A stretch of 64,000 bases of DNA from Bradyrhizobium sp. LMTR 3 (GTDB taxonomy: Bacteria; Pseudomonadota; Alphaproteobacteria; Rhizobiales; Xanthobacteraceae), in contig NZ_MAXC01000043.1 of assembly GCF_001693485.1 (NCBI RefSeq), positions 496,001 to 560,000 of the forward strand, written 5' to 3'. Each line of letters begins with the position of its first letter. Positions within the stretch are counted from its first letter, which is position 1. The notes beneath the pieces are model-generated. The model was not told the origin of the DNA. It worked only from the letters and a program-made list of their open reading frames with translations, and made no database searches. Shown here in pieces: positions 20,334-29,800 of the stretch. Position numbers and translations under genes: made by a program.

Positions 20334-20873
20334 TTGCCAAAAGCGATGTCAGGCGAAATGGCGGCCGGTCCGCGGGAAGAGAGCGCGCCGAAAAGGGCCG
20401 CACGACTGGACCTGTTCAAGTTCGTGCCGTTCCGGCTCAACCGGCTGGCGGCGGAAGTCAGCTCCGCACTCTCGGCCGAGTATGCGGAGCGCTATGGGCT
20501 CGATATTCCGGAATGGCGCGTGCTGGCGACGCTCGGCTTCCGCCACGATGCCTGCAGCGCGCAATACATCGCCCACTGCACCCGCACCCACAAATCCACC
20601 ATCAGCCGCGCGGTCACCTCGCTGATGAAGCGGCAGATGATCGAGCGCGTCGAGAACGAGGACGACCGCCGCGAATTCCGCCTGCGTCTGACGCACAAGG
20701 GCGAAGCACTCTACGAAGAATTGATCCCGCGGCTGCTGCGCAGGGAACAGGAGATTCTCTCCTGCCTGTCCGCGCAGGAGCGCAAGGATTTCGCGCGGCT
20801 GCTCGGGAAGGTCGAGGCGAGCCTCGACCTGGTGCAGACCAGCGAAGAGGCTGACGCGAAGGAGGCTTACTGA
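20334..20873 (+). CDS. MarR family transcriptional regulator
   Basis: Winged-helix regulator of 179 residues. The MarR core is seen from LDIPEWRVLATLGF (helix 2) through HKSTISRAVTSLMKRQMIER (recognition helix) to the wing ENEDDRREFRLRLT with its conserved DxR. It is divergent from the FAD hydroxylase-hmgA operon and the likely local regulator, with an aromatic acid or CoA ester as probable effector. The TTG at 20334 is preferred because GAGGCG sits six bases upstream; ATG 20346 is the alternative and lacks a ribosome site. A long hydrophilic N-terminal arm precedes the domain. Confidence 0.9.
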   Translation: MPKAMSGEMAAGPREESAPKRAARLDLFKFVPFRLNRLAAEVSSALSAEYAERYGLDIPEWRVLATLGFRHDACSAQYIAHCTRTHKSTISRAVTSLMKRQMIERVENEDDRREFRLRLTHKGEALYEELIPRLLRREQEILSCLSAQERKDFARLLGKVEASLDLVQTSEEADAKEAY

Positions 20874-20897
20874 CCCGCTTGAGCGCTGTGCCGAGGC

Positions 20898-21242
20898 TCA
20901 CTTCACGGCCGTCACCACGATCTCCACGATATGCGGCGGCTCGAGATCGACGCCGATGCAGGCCCGCATTGGCGGATTTTTGATATCGACCCATTCATCC
21001 CAGGCACGGTTCATCTCGCCCTTCCGCTTGATGTCGGCGATGTAGACGATGGCCGAGAGAATCTTGCTCTTGTCCGTCCCGCACAATGCGAGGCTTTCGT
21101 CGATCCGGGCGAGCGCCTTTACGCTCTGCTCATACATCGAGGGACTGACGGGATCAGGCGCGACAGCCACCGTGAACACCAGATCGCCGTGCGCAACGGC
21201 GCGGCTGCGGGTTGGTGTAAGCCCGGCAAAGCGTTGGATCAT
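20898..21242 (-). CDS. RidA family (YjgF/YER057c) protein
   Basis: Small trimeric enzyme family of 114 residues that hydrolyses reactive enamines/imines to keto acids plus ammonia, or acts in catabolic deamination branches. Seen are DKSKILSAIVYIADIKR, the central strand-helix, and PPMRACIGVDLEPPHIVEIVV, carrying the conserved Arg of the active subgroups. The ATG at 21242 follows CGGAGACAACC. It is the last gene of a three-gene unit with a beta-hydroxyacid dehydrogenase (12 bp gap) and an MBL hydrolase. That pattern suggests breakdown of a nitrogen-containing compound. Confidence 0.9.
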   Translation of the reverse strand: MIQRFAGLTPTRSRAVAHGDLVFTVAVAPDPVSPSMYEQSVKALARIDESLALCGTDKSKILSAIVYIADIKRKGEMNRAWDEWVDIKNPPMRACIGVDLEPPHIVEIVVTAVK

Positions 21243-21254
21243 GGTTGTCTCCGT

Positions 21255-22139
21255 TTAGCGGCCGCCAATATGCTTCGCGATAACGGGAAAATAGCTATCC
21301 CCCGAGCCGGCATCGATCGCTTCCTGCAACACCGTACCGACCAGCTCCGCACCGCGGATTTTCAATCCCGCATCGGCCGCCAGCTCCAGCGCATAGGAAA
21401 GATCCTTCAGCGCATATTCGGTCGAGAACGCCCGTTCCGGAAAATTGCCCGGCACGATCGCCTTCATGCCATGATTGCGCAGCGCAAAACTGTCGGCCGA
21501 GCCCTTGGATAGCGTATCGAGCAACAGCTTTGGGTCGACGCCGTTCTGCTTCGCGACAGCGACCGCCTCGGCGAGCGCGTTGACGGTTTCGAACAGCACC
21601 ATGTTGTTGAGAATCTTCATCACCTGCCCCGAGCCGACGTCGCCGCAATGGGTGACGTCAGTGGCAAAGCAACGGATCAGTGGCTCGATATCGGCATAAA
21701 GCGCGGGCGTCGCGCCAACCATCACGCTGAGCGTGCCGTCCTGCGCCGCCTGGCGCGTGCGCGCGATCGGCGCGTCGGCCCAGGACGCATCCTTGGCCTG
21801 CAGCAGCTTGGCAAATTCGCGGGTCTGGCTAACCGACGACGTACCGAGGTCTACGACGACCTGGCCGCTGCGGATGTTCTTCAGGATACCGTCGCCCTCA
21901 AACACCGCACGCACATGTTTGGCGCTTGGCAGGCAGAGGAACAGCAAATCGCTTTGCCTGACGACGTCGGCGACGGAGCCTGCGGCCTCCGCTCCCTCGG
22001 CCTGCAGGCGAGCCAGCGGCTCGGCCGCAAGATCGAACGCGATCACACGCTTGCCGCTCTTCTTCACGAGATTGCGGCAGATCGGCTCGCCCATCACGCC
22101 GAGGCCGATAAGGCCGATCGTGTTGTACGCTAGCATCAT
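21255..22139 (-). CDS. NAD(P)-dependent beta-hydroxyacid dehydrogenase (HIBADH family)
   Basis: Oxidoreductase of 294 residues in the 3-hydroxyisobutyrate dehydrogenase family. The N-terminal Rossmann motif is IGLIGLGVMGEPICRNL, the substrate loop is near DAPIARTRQAAQDGTLSVMVG (family usually DAPVSGG), and the catalytic Lys lies in GSGQVMKILNNMV. The missing SGG in the substrate loop (ARTRQAA instead) implies a substrate other than 3-hydroxyisobutyrate or tartronate semialdehyde. Two ATGs (22139, 22136) start the frame. It is in an operon between the MBL hydrolase (9 bp away) and RidA. Confidence 0.9.
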   Translation of the reverse strand: MMLAYNTIGLIGLGVMGEPICRNLVKKSGKRVIAFDLAAEPLARLQAEGAEAAGSVADVVRQSDLLFLCLPSAKHVRAVFEGDGILKNIRSGQVVVDLGTSSVSQTREFAKLLQAKDASWADAPIARTRQAAQDGTLSVMVGATPALYADIEPLIRCFATDVTHCGDVGSGQVMKILNNMVLFETVNALAEAVAVAKQNGVDPKLLLDTLSKGSADSFALRNHGMKAIVPGNFPERAFSTEYALKDLSYALELAADAGLKIRGAELVGTVLQEAIDAGSGDSYFPVIAKHIGGR

Positions 22140-22148
22140 AACCGTCCG

Positions 22149-22955
22149 TTATTTCGCAAAGGAACGCGACGGCGCCAGGTGCAGTGCGAACGCGTCGACC
22201 TTGTCGCTGGCGCGCGGGTAGATCTCGCTCACGATCGGATCGTGGCCGGGAATGAAACGGTCGGGATGGCCGGCCAGCCGCTCGACGATTTCCCAGCCCT
22301 GCGCCATGTCGCCGACATTGTAGACGATCGGAAACGGGCTGCGCTTGTGCAAATTGGCGTAGTAGTGCGAAGCGTCCGACGCCAGCACCACCGGCCCCCG
22401 CGCAGTTTCGACGCGCACGACCTGCAGGCCATCGGAATGGCCGCCGACGCGATGTACCGTCACGCCGGGGACGATCTCGCCGTCGCCGGAATGGAAAGTG
22501 ACGCGCTCGCCATAGACGTGGCGCACCATCGTGGTGACGTGCTCGACCGAAAACGGATGCCGCAACATGCCGTTGCACATGCAGCGTCCTGTCGCGTAGC
22601 TCATCTCGCGGTCCTGCAGATGAAACCGCGCGTTCGGGAATCGGTCGAGATTGCCGGCGTGGTCGTAATGCAGATGGGTGACGATCACGTCGCGAATCGT
22701 ATCGGCGGCAACGCCGAAATCGGCCAGTGCGTCGACCGGATTGAGCGTGAGTTTGCGCGAACGCGCCTTCGCCTCCTCGGCGTTGAAGCCGGTGTCGACC
22801 AGGATGTCGCGGCCGCCCCCTCTGATCAGCCAGACGAAGTAGTCCAGATCCTGCGCCGTGGTTTCGTGCGGATCGGGGATCAGAAAATTCAAATGGGGGG
22901 TGCGCGGCGACATCGTCGCATAGCGCAGGGCATAGATCTCGTAGGCGTTTCCCAT
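22149..22955 (-). CDS. MBL-fold hydrolase, N-acyl homoserine lactonase-like
   Basis: Metallo-hydrolase of 268 residues with an intact dinuclear zinc motif, VTHLHYDHAGNL, then the HRVGGHSDGLQVV His and LASDASHYY Asp positions. The layout resembles AiiA-type lactonases, so it may open a lactone or cyclic ester; quorum quenching is possible but not shown. The ATG at 22955 (MGNAYEIYALRYA) is chosen as the start of the conserved N-terminus; an in-frame extension to 23042 is probably untranslated. It is first in the MBL-dehydrogenase-RidA operon, suggesting ring opening, oxidation, then imine hydrolysis. Confidence 0.88.
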   Translation of the reverse strand: MGNAYEIYALRYATMSPRTPHLNFLIPDPHETTAQDLDYFVWLIRGGGRDILVDTGFNAEEAKARSRKLTLNPVDALADFGVAADTIRDVIVTHLHYDHAGNLDRFPNARFHLQDREMSYATGRCMCNGMLRHPFSVEHVTTMVRHVYGERVTFHSGDGEIVPGVTVHRVGGHSDGLQVVRVETARGPVVLASDASHYYANLHKRSPFPIVYNVGDMAQGWEIVERLAGHPDRFIPGHDPIVSEIYPRASDKVDAFALHLAPSRSFAK

Positions 22956-23450
22956 CGGTGTCGCTTTTCTTTTGTGCTGAACTTTTTGTTTGCTGAACTT
23001 GGCCGATGCCGGCAGCAAGCCATTGTCATCTGCAAAGGTCAAACGCGGTGCGCGAATGACGACCGCGCGGCATTGCAGAGCAGGACGTGAGAGGGGTCAC
23101 ATTTCCATGGTGGTCGTCACCCGCAGGGGACCCGCTCCAGAGCAGCGGCGCTGGACTCGATAACCGCGGCGGGACTCGCCAAAGGCGAGACCCGGTGGCG
23201 GGCTAACCGTCGCATTCGGACGCAGCCGGGCACCGACGAAAGGATGGTCGAGCAGATCGGGAACCGGCTGGACAGACCAAGTCACGCCTAAGGTGTTGCC
23301 GCCCGTCAACACTGTCTATCGTCGCAATTAGTGACGAGATCGCAAGCGGTTGACGGGCTGTGCGCGCGGTTTGATAATGCAGAGTGCGTAGAGTAAGGTC
23401 GCCGCGGCGCAAGCTGGTATCGGCGCCATTTTGGCTGGATTGCCGTCAAT
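22956..23450. other. 495-bp gene-free stretch
   Basis: Promoter space between the divergent MBL hydrolase operon and the caspase-fold gene. A 71-codon open frame on the minus strand (23097-23312) has no recognisable motif and no clear ribosome site, so it is not called. No repeat family seen elsewhere in the window is present here. Confidence 0.5.
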
Positions 23451-24932
23451 ATGAAAACCCGCCTTGTATTGTTCCTTTCCCTGATTTTTGCCGTCGCGTC
23501 GGTAGCCCCGTCGCTCGCAGCCGGCGAACGTTATGCGCTGGTGATCGGCAACGCGAAATATCCGGACGCCGAGGCGCCCCTGAAGGAACCGATCAATGAT
23601 GCGCGCGACATCGCCGAAGAACTCAAGCGCGACGGCTTCAATGTCGATATCGGCGAGAACCTGACCGGCGAGCAGATGCGCCGCGCCTTCGAGCGGCTGT
23701 ACGGCAAGATCAAGCCCGGCTCGGTCGCGCTGATCTTCTTTTCGGGTTTTGGCGTGCAGTCGAGCCGCCAGAGCTACATGATCCCCGTCGATGCGCAGAT
23801 CTGGACCGAGGCCGATGTTCGCCGCGACGGTTTCAGCCTTGAAACCGTGCTGGGGGAGATCAACAGCCGCGGCGCGGGCGTCAAGATCGCGCTGATCGAC
23901 GCCAGCAGGCGCAATCCGTTCGAGCGCCGGTTCCGCAGCTTTTCCGCCGGCCTTGCGCCGGTTATCGCGCCGAACGGCACGCTGGTAATGTATTCGGCCG
24001 CGCTCTCGTCGGTCGTTTCGGACAATGGCAGCGACCGCAGCCTGTTTGTGAAAGAGCTGCTCAAGGAAATCCGCACCCCCGATTTGATGGCGGAGGAAAC
24101 GCTGAACCGCACCCGCGTCGGCGTCACCCGCGCCTCGCGCCAGGAGCAGGTGCCGTGGATCTCTTCGTCGCTGGCCGAGGATTTCTCCTTTATTCCCAGC
24201 GGCGGGTCGCGGCCGGCGAGCCCGCCGCCGGCTCCGGTGGCCGCAGCGCCAACGCCCCCCGCGCCTGCACCCGCTCCTCCCCCTGCTCCCGCACCTGCCG
24301 CGCCCCAGGTGGCCGCGCCTGCTCCGCCACCGCCTCCTCCGGCGCCGCCGAAGCCGGCGGTTGAAGCCGCGATTCCTCCGCCTCCGCCGCCGGCCAAGCC
24401 AGTCGAGAGCCCCAGCCCGACTGCGGTTGCGCTGGCCGATGATCCGACCATCAAGAACCTGACCACCAGGCTCAACGACAATCCGGACGATGCTGCCGCG
24501 CTGTACCGGCGCGGACAGGTCTATGCGAGCAAGGGCGCCTACGAGCTCGCCATCAAGGACTTCAACAATTCGCTGCGGCTCAATCCGAAGGATGTGGAAG
24601 CTTACAACAACCGCTGCTGGGCCCGCACGGTGATCGGGGACCTGCAGGCGGCACTGAAGGATTGCAACGAGGCGTTGCGGCTGCGGCCGAATTTCGTCGA
24701 CGCGCTCGATAGCCGCGGCCTCGTCAACCTGAAAAGCGGCCAGAACAAGAATGCAATTGCTGATTTCGACGCCGCCCTCAAGATCAACCCGAGATTGACG
24801 TCGTCGCTGTACGGCCGCGGTCTTGCCAAGAAGCGCAACGGCTCGATTTCGGAAGGCGATCTCGACATTAACAATGCGAAGGCGATGGACCCCAATATCG
24901 TCAAGGAATTCGCCGATTACGGGGTGCAGTGA
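23451..24932 (+). CDS. Exported caspase-fold protein without catalytic dyad, plus TPRs
   Basis: Protein of 493 residues: a signal peptide (about 1-23, cleavage after SLAAG), a peptidase C14 caspase-like domain (about 25-235), a Pro/Ala-rich linker (about 245-325), and C-terminal tetratricopeptide repeats (about 340-480; for example AAALYRRGQVYASKGAYELA). In the caspase domain the usual SGHG is SGFG (Phe100 for His) and DACR is DASR (Ser152 for Cys), so it should not cleave peptides. The long conserved NPFERRFRSFSAGLAP block nearby argues for retained structural function. It is most likely a periplasmic scaffold. An OmpA-like gene and an RND pump follow; a paralogue is at 43122-43958. Confidence 0.88.
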   Translation: MKTRLVLFLSLIFAVASVAPSLAAGERYALVIGNAKYPDAEAPLKEPINDARDIAEELKRDGFNVDIGENLTGEQMRRAFERLYGKIKPGSVALIFFSGFGVQSSRQSYMIPVDAQIWTEADVRRDGFSLETVLGEINSRGAGVKIALIDASRRNPFERRFRSFSAGLAPVIAPNGTLVMYSAALSSVVSDNGSDRSLFVKELLKEIRTPDLMAEETLNRTRVGVTRASRQEQVPWISSSLAEDFSFIPSGGSRPASPPPAPVAAAPTPPAPAPAPPPAPAPAAPQVAAPAPPPPPPAPPKPAVEAAIPPPPPPAKPVESPSPTAVALADDPTIKNLTTRLNDNPDDAAALYRRGQVYASKGAYELAIKDFNNSLRLNPKDVEAYNNRCWARTVIGDLQAALKDCNEALRLRPNFVDALDSRGLVNLKSGQNKNAIADFDAALKINPRLTSSLYGRGLAKKRNGSISEGDLDINNAKAMDPNIVKEFADYGVQ

Positions 24933-25081
24933 CGATTTTTTAGGTATGAAGGCTGGCGGCGCCTCGAACCCTGCGGCGGGCGCCCAGACTAAAGTAAAGC
25001 AGCCGGCCGCAAACCAAGGTGCGGCAGCTCATTTGGATGACCTTAGAACCGCGTGGGAAGCCCGCAGGAGGGGGACTGGCA

Positions 25082-25753
25082 ATGGCAACTTTCTCAGCAA
25101 GGAAAACTCTTATCGTCTCGGTTGCAGCGCTCGGTGCCGCAACCTGCTTGAGTGCGGGAACTGCCCTCGCGCAGGGCAGGAACGTCACCGAGGACCAGAT
25201 CATCCGCGCGCTGGTACCTGAGAAGAAGCCACTCACCCGTGGCCTTTCGGTCGGCCCGCAGCAGACCGTCGACCCGACTGCAGTCGCCACCGAAAGCAAA
25301 TTGGTTCAGAAATTCCGCGGTCGCTCCACGCGTTCGCTTTCGACCGCCGAGCGCGAGGAAATCGCCACCATCGTCAAGGACAAGCCGAAGATCGATCTGG
25401 AAATCAACTTCGACTACAACTCGGCCGATATCAGCGCGAAGTCGCTGCCATCGGTTCAGGCGCTCGGCCGCGCGCTTACCAACAACGACCTCAAGGGCTC
25501 GACCTTTGTGGTCGCAGGCCACACCGATGCGGCCGGCGGCGAAGCCTATAATCAGGATCTCTCCGAGCGCCGCGCCGACGCCATCAAGCGCTATCTCGTC
25601 GACAAATACGGCATCAACGGCACCGATCTCGTCACCGTCGGATATGGCAAGAGCAAGCTCAAGGATCCGAGCCAGCCGCTGGCGGAAGTGAACCGCCGCG
25701 TCCAAGTCGTGAACATGGAAAACAAGGCCACGGCGTCGAACGCATCCAACTAA
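25082..25753 (+). CDS. OmpA family protein
   Basis: Exported protein of 223 residues. The signal peptide (about 1-32) ends TALAQG, a flexible region follows, and the C-terminal OmpA-like peptidoglycan-binding domain is plain: INFDYNSADISAKS, AGHTDAAGGEAYNQDLSERR with the conserved Asp and Arg, and VGYGKSKL. The ATG at 25082 is set by GGAGGGGG upstream. It lies 149 bp after the caspase-fold gene and is followed by a strong hairpin terminator. It probably anchors an envelope complex to the cell wall. Confidence 0.92.
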   Translation: MATFSARKTLIVSVAALGAATCLSAGTALAQGRNVTEDQIIRALVPEKKPLTRGLSVGPQQTVDPTAVATESKLVQKFRGRSTRSLSTAEREEIATIVKDKPKIDLEINFDYNSADISAKSLPSVQALGRALTNNDLKGSTFVVAGHTDAAGGEAYNQDLSERRADAIKRYLVDKYGINGTDLVTVGYGKSKLKDPSQPLAEVNRRVQVVNMENKATASNASN

Positions 25754-25786
25754 GGGGCGTGGCGCCGACCGATATTTTGCGGCTAC

Positions 25787-25824
25787 AATACGTCCCGCAG
25801 CACCCGTGCGGGACGTATTCGTTT
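25787..25824 (+). terminator. Rho-independent terminator after the OmpA-like gene
   Basis: Perfect 13-bp stem AATACGTCCCGCA (25787-25799) with its mirror at 25807-25819, a 7-base loop, followed by CGTTTT. It separates the caspase-fold/OmpA unit from the RND pump. Confidence 0.75.
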
Positions 25825-25898
25825 TGGGCGAGATCGCAGGCCTGCGGCCAGCCAATGCGCCCTGTTTGATTTGACTTCCAGTCTGGATTGATCCGGCG

Positions 25899-26822
25899 AT
25901 GAAATTCTCCGAATACCTTAAACCTGCGCTCGGAGTGGCCTTCGTTGCCGCTCTCGCCGTCGGCTATTACTGGTTCGAGCACCGTCCGCGCGCAGAAGAA
26001 AAGGAAACGCCGGGTAAGGCGCTGGTGATCGTGACCAAATCCACCAATGCCTGTTTCTCCGACATGGTGCGCGTCACCGGCTTTATCGTGCCGCGACGCG
26101 AGGCCCAGATCGGCGTCGATCAGGAGGGCTCCAGGGTCACTGATCTGTTCGTCAAGGAAGGCGATACGGTGACCGAAAATCAGGAGATGGCGCGCCTCAC
26201 CCCGCCGCCGCAACAGCCGGGAGCCCCGGGAGGCCGGTCTGCACCGATATCGCTTCGCGCCCCCGCTGCTGGTCTAGTCACCGAAGTCAGGACTGCGGTC
26301 GGCGCGCCGGCTTCGCCGCAGGCCGGCCCGATGTTCCGCATTTCGGTCAACAATGAAATCGAGCTCGAGGCCGAAGTGCCGAGCGTTCATCTGCTCAAGC
26401 TCAATCCGGGTGCGACGGTACGCATCAGCCGTGACGATGCGCCCGATGTCGTCGGCAAGGTCCGGCAGATCTCGCCGCAGATCGACCGCAACACCCAACT
26501 CGGCAAGGTTCGGATTTCGCTGAACAACAATCCCTCCCTCAAGGTCGGCATGTTTGCCCGCGCCAATATCGATGCCAAGCGCTCCTGCGGCGTCGCCGTC
26601 CCGCGCACCGCCATCGACCGCCTGACCCTGCAGGTCGTGAAGGGCAACACTATCGAGACGCGAAAGGTGCGGGTCGGCCTGACCTCCGAAACCTCAACTG
26701 AAATTCTTGAAGGCCTCGACGTCGGCGAAACCGTCGTGGCCGATGCTGGCACCTCGCTGCATGACGGCGACCAGGTCAAGACCATGTTCGCCGATGAACT
26801 CGAGCGCACGCGGGCACGCTAA
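25899..26822 (+). CDS. RND efflux periplasmic adaptor (membrane fusion protein)
   Basis: HlyD/AcrA-type adaptor of 307 residues with an N-terminal membrane anchor (about 7-23). It has a barrel-sandwich lipoyl domain without the long alpha-hairpin (VKEGDTVTENQEMARLTPP flows quickly into SLRAPAAGLVTEVR), and a beta-barrel domain with KVGMFARANI and SCGVAVPRTAI. It would bridge the RND pump and an outer-membrane channel. Its stop overlaps the pump start by one base (TAATG), a sure sign of coupling. A close paralogue without a pump is at 41749-42657. Confidence 0.93.
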   Translation: MKFSEYLKPALGVAFVAALAVGYYWFEHRPRAEEKETPGKALVIVTKSTNACFSDMVRVTGFIVPRREAQIGVDQEGSRVTDLFVKEGDTVTENQEMARLTPPPQQPGAPGGRSAPISLRAPAAGLVTEVRTAVGAPASPQAGPMFRISVNNEIELEAEVPSVHLLKLNPGATVRISRDDAPDVVGKVRQISPQIDRNTQLGKVRISLNNNPSLKVGMFARANIDAKRSCGVAVPRTAIDRLTLQVVKGNTIETRKVRVGLTSETSTEILEGLDVGETVVADAGTSLHDGDQVKTMFADELERTRAR

Positions 26823-29800
26823 TGGCTTTGAACATCTCGGCTTGGTCGATCCGGAACCCGCTTCCTTCGATCGTCTTTTCAATCATTCTCCTGGTGCTCG
26901 GCTGGGTCAGCTTCACCAAGCTCGCGGTGACGCGGCTGCCGAGCGCCGACATCCCCGTGATTTCGGTCGCTGTAGCGCAATTCGGCGCCGCTCCGGCCGA
27001 ACTGGAAGCGCAGGTCACCAAGACCATCGAGGACGGCGTATCCGGCGTGGAAGGCGTGCGGCACATTTCGTCCTCAATCACCGACGGCCTGTCGGTGACG
27101 ACGATCCAGTTCGCGCTCGAAACCAACACCGATCGCGCGCTGAACGACGTCAAGGATGCCGTCACCCGTGTACGCGCCAACCTGCCGCAGAACGTCAACG
27201 AGCCGCTGATCCAGCGCGTCGACGTGATCGGCCTGCCGATCGTCACCTATGCCGCGATCTCGCCCGGCAAGACGCCGGAACAGCTTTCCTATTTCGTCGA
27301 CGACGTCGTCAAGCGCGCGCTGCAGGGCGTCCGCGGCGTCGCGCAGGTCGAGCGCATCGGCGGTGTCGAGCGCGAAATTCTCGTTTCGCTCGATCCCGAC
27401 CGGCTGCAGGCGGCCGGGCTCACCGCCGTTAATGTCAGCCAGATCCTTCGCGGCACCAATGTCGACCTCGCCGGCGGCCGTGCCGAAATCGGCAAGAACG
27501 ACCAGGCGATCCGCACGCTGGCGGGCGCCAAGACACTGAACGATCTCGCCGGCACGATGATCCCGCTGTTCGGCGGCGGCGAAGTCCGGCTCGACGACCT
27601 CGGCACCGTCACCGACACCATTGCCGATCGCCGGACCTTTGCCCGCTTCAACGGCGAACCGGTGGTGGCGCTCGGCATCAAGCGCTCCAAAGGCGCCAGC
27701 GACGTCGTGGTGGCGGAGGCCGTGCAGAAGCGCATCGATGCGCTGAAGGTCGCCTATCCCGACGTCGACCTGAAACTGATCGACACCTCGGTCAACTTCA
27801 CCAAGGGCAACTACGATGCGGCGATCTCGACCTTGTTCGAAGGTGCGATCCTCGCGGTGATCGTCGTGCTGCTGTTCCTGCGCGATATCAGAGCCACCAT
27901 TATCGCCGCGATCTCACTGCCGCTGTCGATCTTCCCGGCGTTCTGGGCGATGGACCTGCTCGGCTTCTCGCTGAACCTCGTCTCCTTCCTCGCCATTACG
28001 CTGTCGACGGGTATTCTGGTCGACGACGCCATCGTCGAAATCGAGAACATCGTGCGCCACATGCGCATGGGCAAGTCGCCCTATCGCGCGGCGCTCGAAG
28101 CTGCCGATGAAATCGGCCTCGCGGTGATCGCGATTTCGCTGACCATCATTGCGATCTTTGCTCCCGCCAGTTTCATGTCCGGTATCGCGGGACAGTTCTT
28201 CAAACAGTTCGGCATCACCGTGTCGGTGCAGGTGTTCTTCTCGCTCCTGGCGGCACGCTTCGTGACGCCGGTGCTCGCCGCCTACTTCCTCAAGGATCAC
28301 CCGCACGAAGACCCGCCGCCCGGGCGCATCCTGCAGACCTACAGCAAACTCGTGACCTGGTCGGTGCGGCACTATTTCATCACGGTGTTGATCGGCTTCG
28401 GCGTTTTTGCCGCCTCGATCTGGAGCATCACGCTGCTGCCGCAAGGCTTCCTGCCGGCGCAGGACACCGCACGCTCGCTGCTGGCAATGGAATTGCCGCC
28501 CGGCTCACAGCTCGCCTACACCGAAAAGGTCACTGAAGAAATCGTCGCCCGGCTGCGCAAGCGCCCCGAGGTGAAGAGCATCTTCGTCGACGGCGGGCGC
28601 GTGCCGCCGGGAACGCAGGAAGTCCGCCGCGCCGCGCTGATCATCAACTACACGCCGAAGGCCGATCGCAACATCACCCAGCGGCAGCTCGAACTCGAGA
28701 TCGGCCGGGAACTGGAAAACGTTCCTGATATTCGCTTCTGGTTCCTCGACGAAAACGGCCTGCGCGCGATTTCGCTTGTTGTGACCGGCGCCGACAGCAA
28801 TATCGTCAACAACGTCGCCAGCGAGCTGGCGACGCAGATGAAGCGGATTCCGATCATCGCCAACGTGATCTCGGAAACCGCGCTCGACCGGCCCGAGCTT
28901 CGCATCCGTCCGCGCGCCGAACTGGCGGCCCGGCTAGGCGTTTCGACGGAGAGCCTGTCACAGACGATTCGCGTCGCCACCATCGGCGACGTCGGACCGG
29001 CATTGGCAAAATTCGATGCCGGCGACCGTCAGGTGCCGATCCGTGTCCAGCTCGAAGACAGTGCGCGCAGCGACCTGCAGATGCTGCAGCAATTGCGGGT
29101 ACCGCTCGGTCAGCGCGGCGAACGCGGCGGCGTGCCGCTATCCGTCGTCGCCGACATCCAGCTCGATCAGGGCCCGACCAGCATCAACCGTTACGACCGC
29201 GAACGGCAGGCAACCGTCGCCGCCGACCTCGTCGGCACCGCAGCCCTCGGCGATGCCACCAAGATGATCTACGACCTTCCGGTCATGAAGAGCCTGCCGA
29301 AGGGTGTGAAGGTCAGCCCGTCGGGCGACGCCGAGAGCCTCAACGAATTGTCGGAAGGTTTTGCGACTGCGATCACTGCCGGCCTGATGATGGTCTATGC
29401 GGTGCTGGTGCTGTTGTTCGGCACCTTCCTGCAACCGATCACGATCCTGTTCTCGCTGCCGCTCTCGATCGGCGGCGCGATCGCGGCGTTGCTGCTGACC
29501 GGCAAGCAGCTCACCACGCCGGTGTGGATCGGCATCCTGATGCTGATGGGCATCGTTACCAAGAATGCCATCATGCTGGTCGAATTCGCGAGTGCGGCGA
29601 TCCGCGAGGGCAGGAAGCGCGAAGACGCGATGATCGACGCCGGTATGAAGCGCGCCCGCCCGATCGTGATGACCACGATCGCAATGGCCGCGGGCATGAT
29701 GCCGTCAGCACTGGCGTTCGGCGCCGGCGGTGAATTCCGCTCGCCGATGGCGCTCGCGGTGATCGGTGGCCTGATCTTCTCCACCATCCTGTCGCTGGTG

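Noticed and set aside
23097..23312. 71-codon minus-strand frame in the gap before the caspase-fold gene
   Set aside because: No recognisable motif, weak start context and no conserved neighbour; not enough to call a gene.
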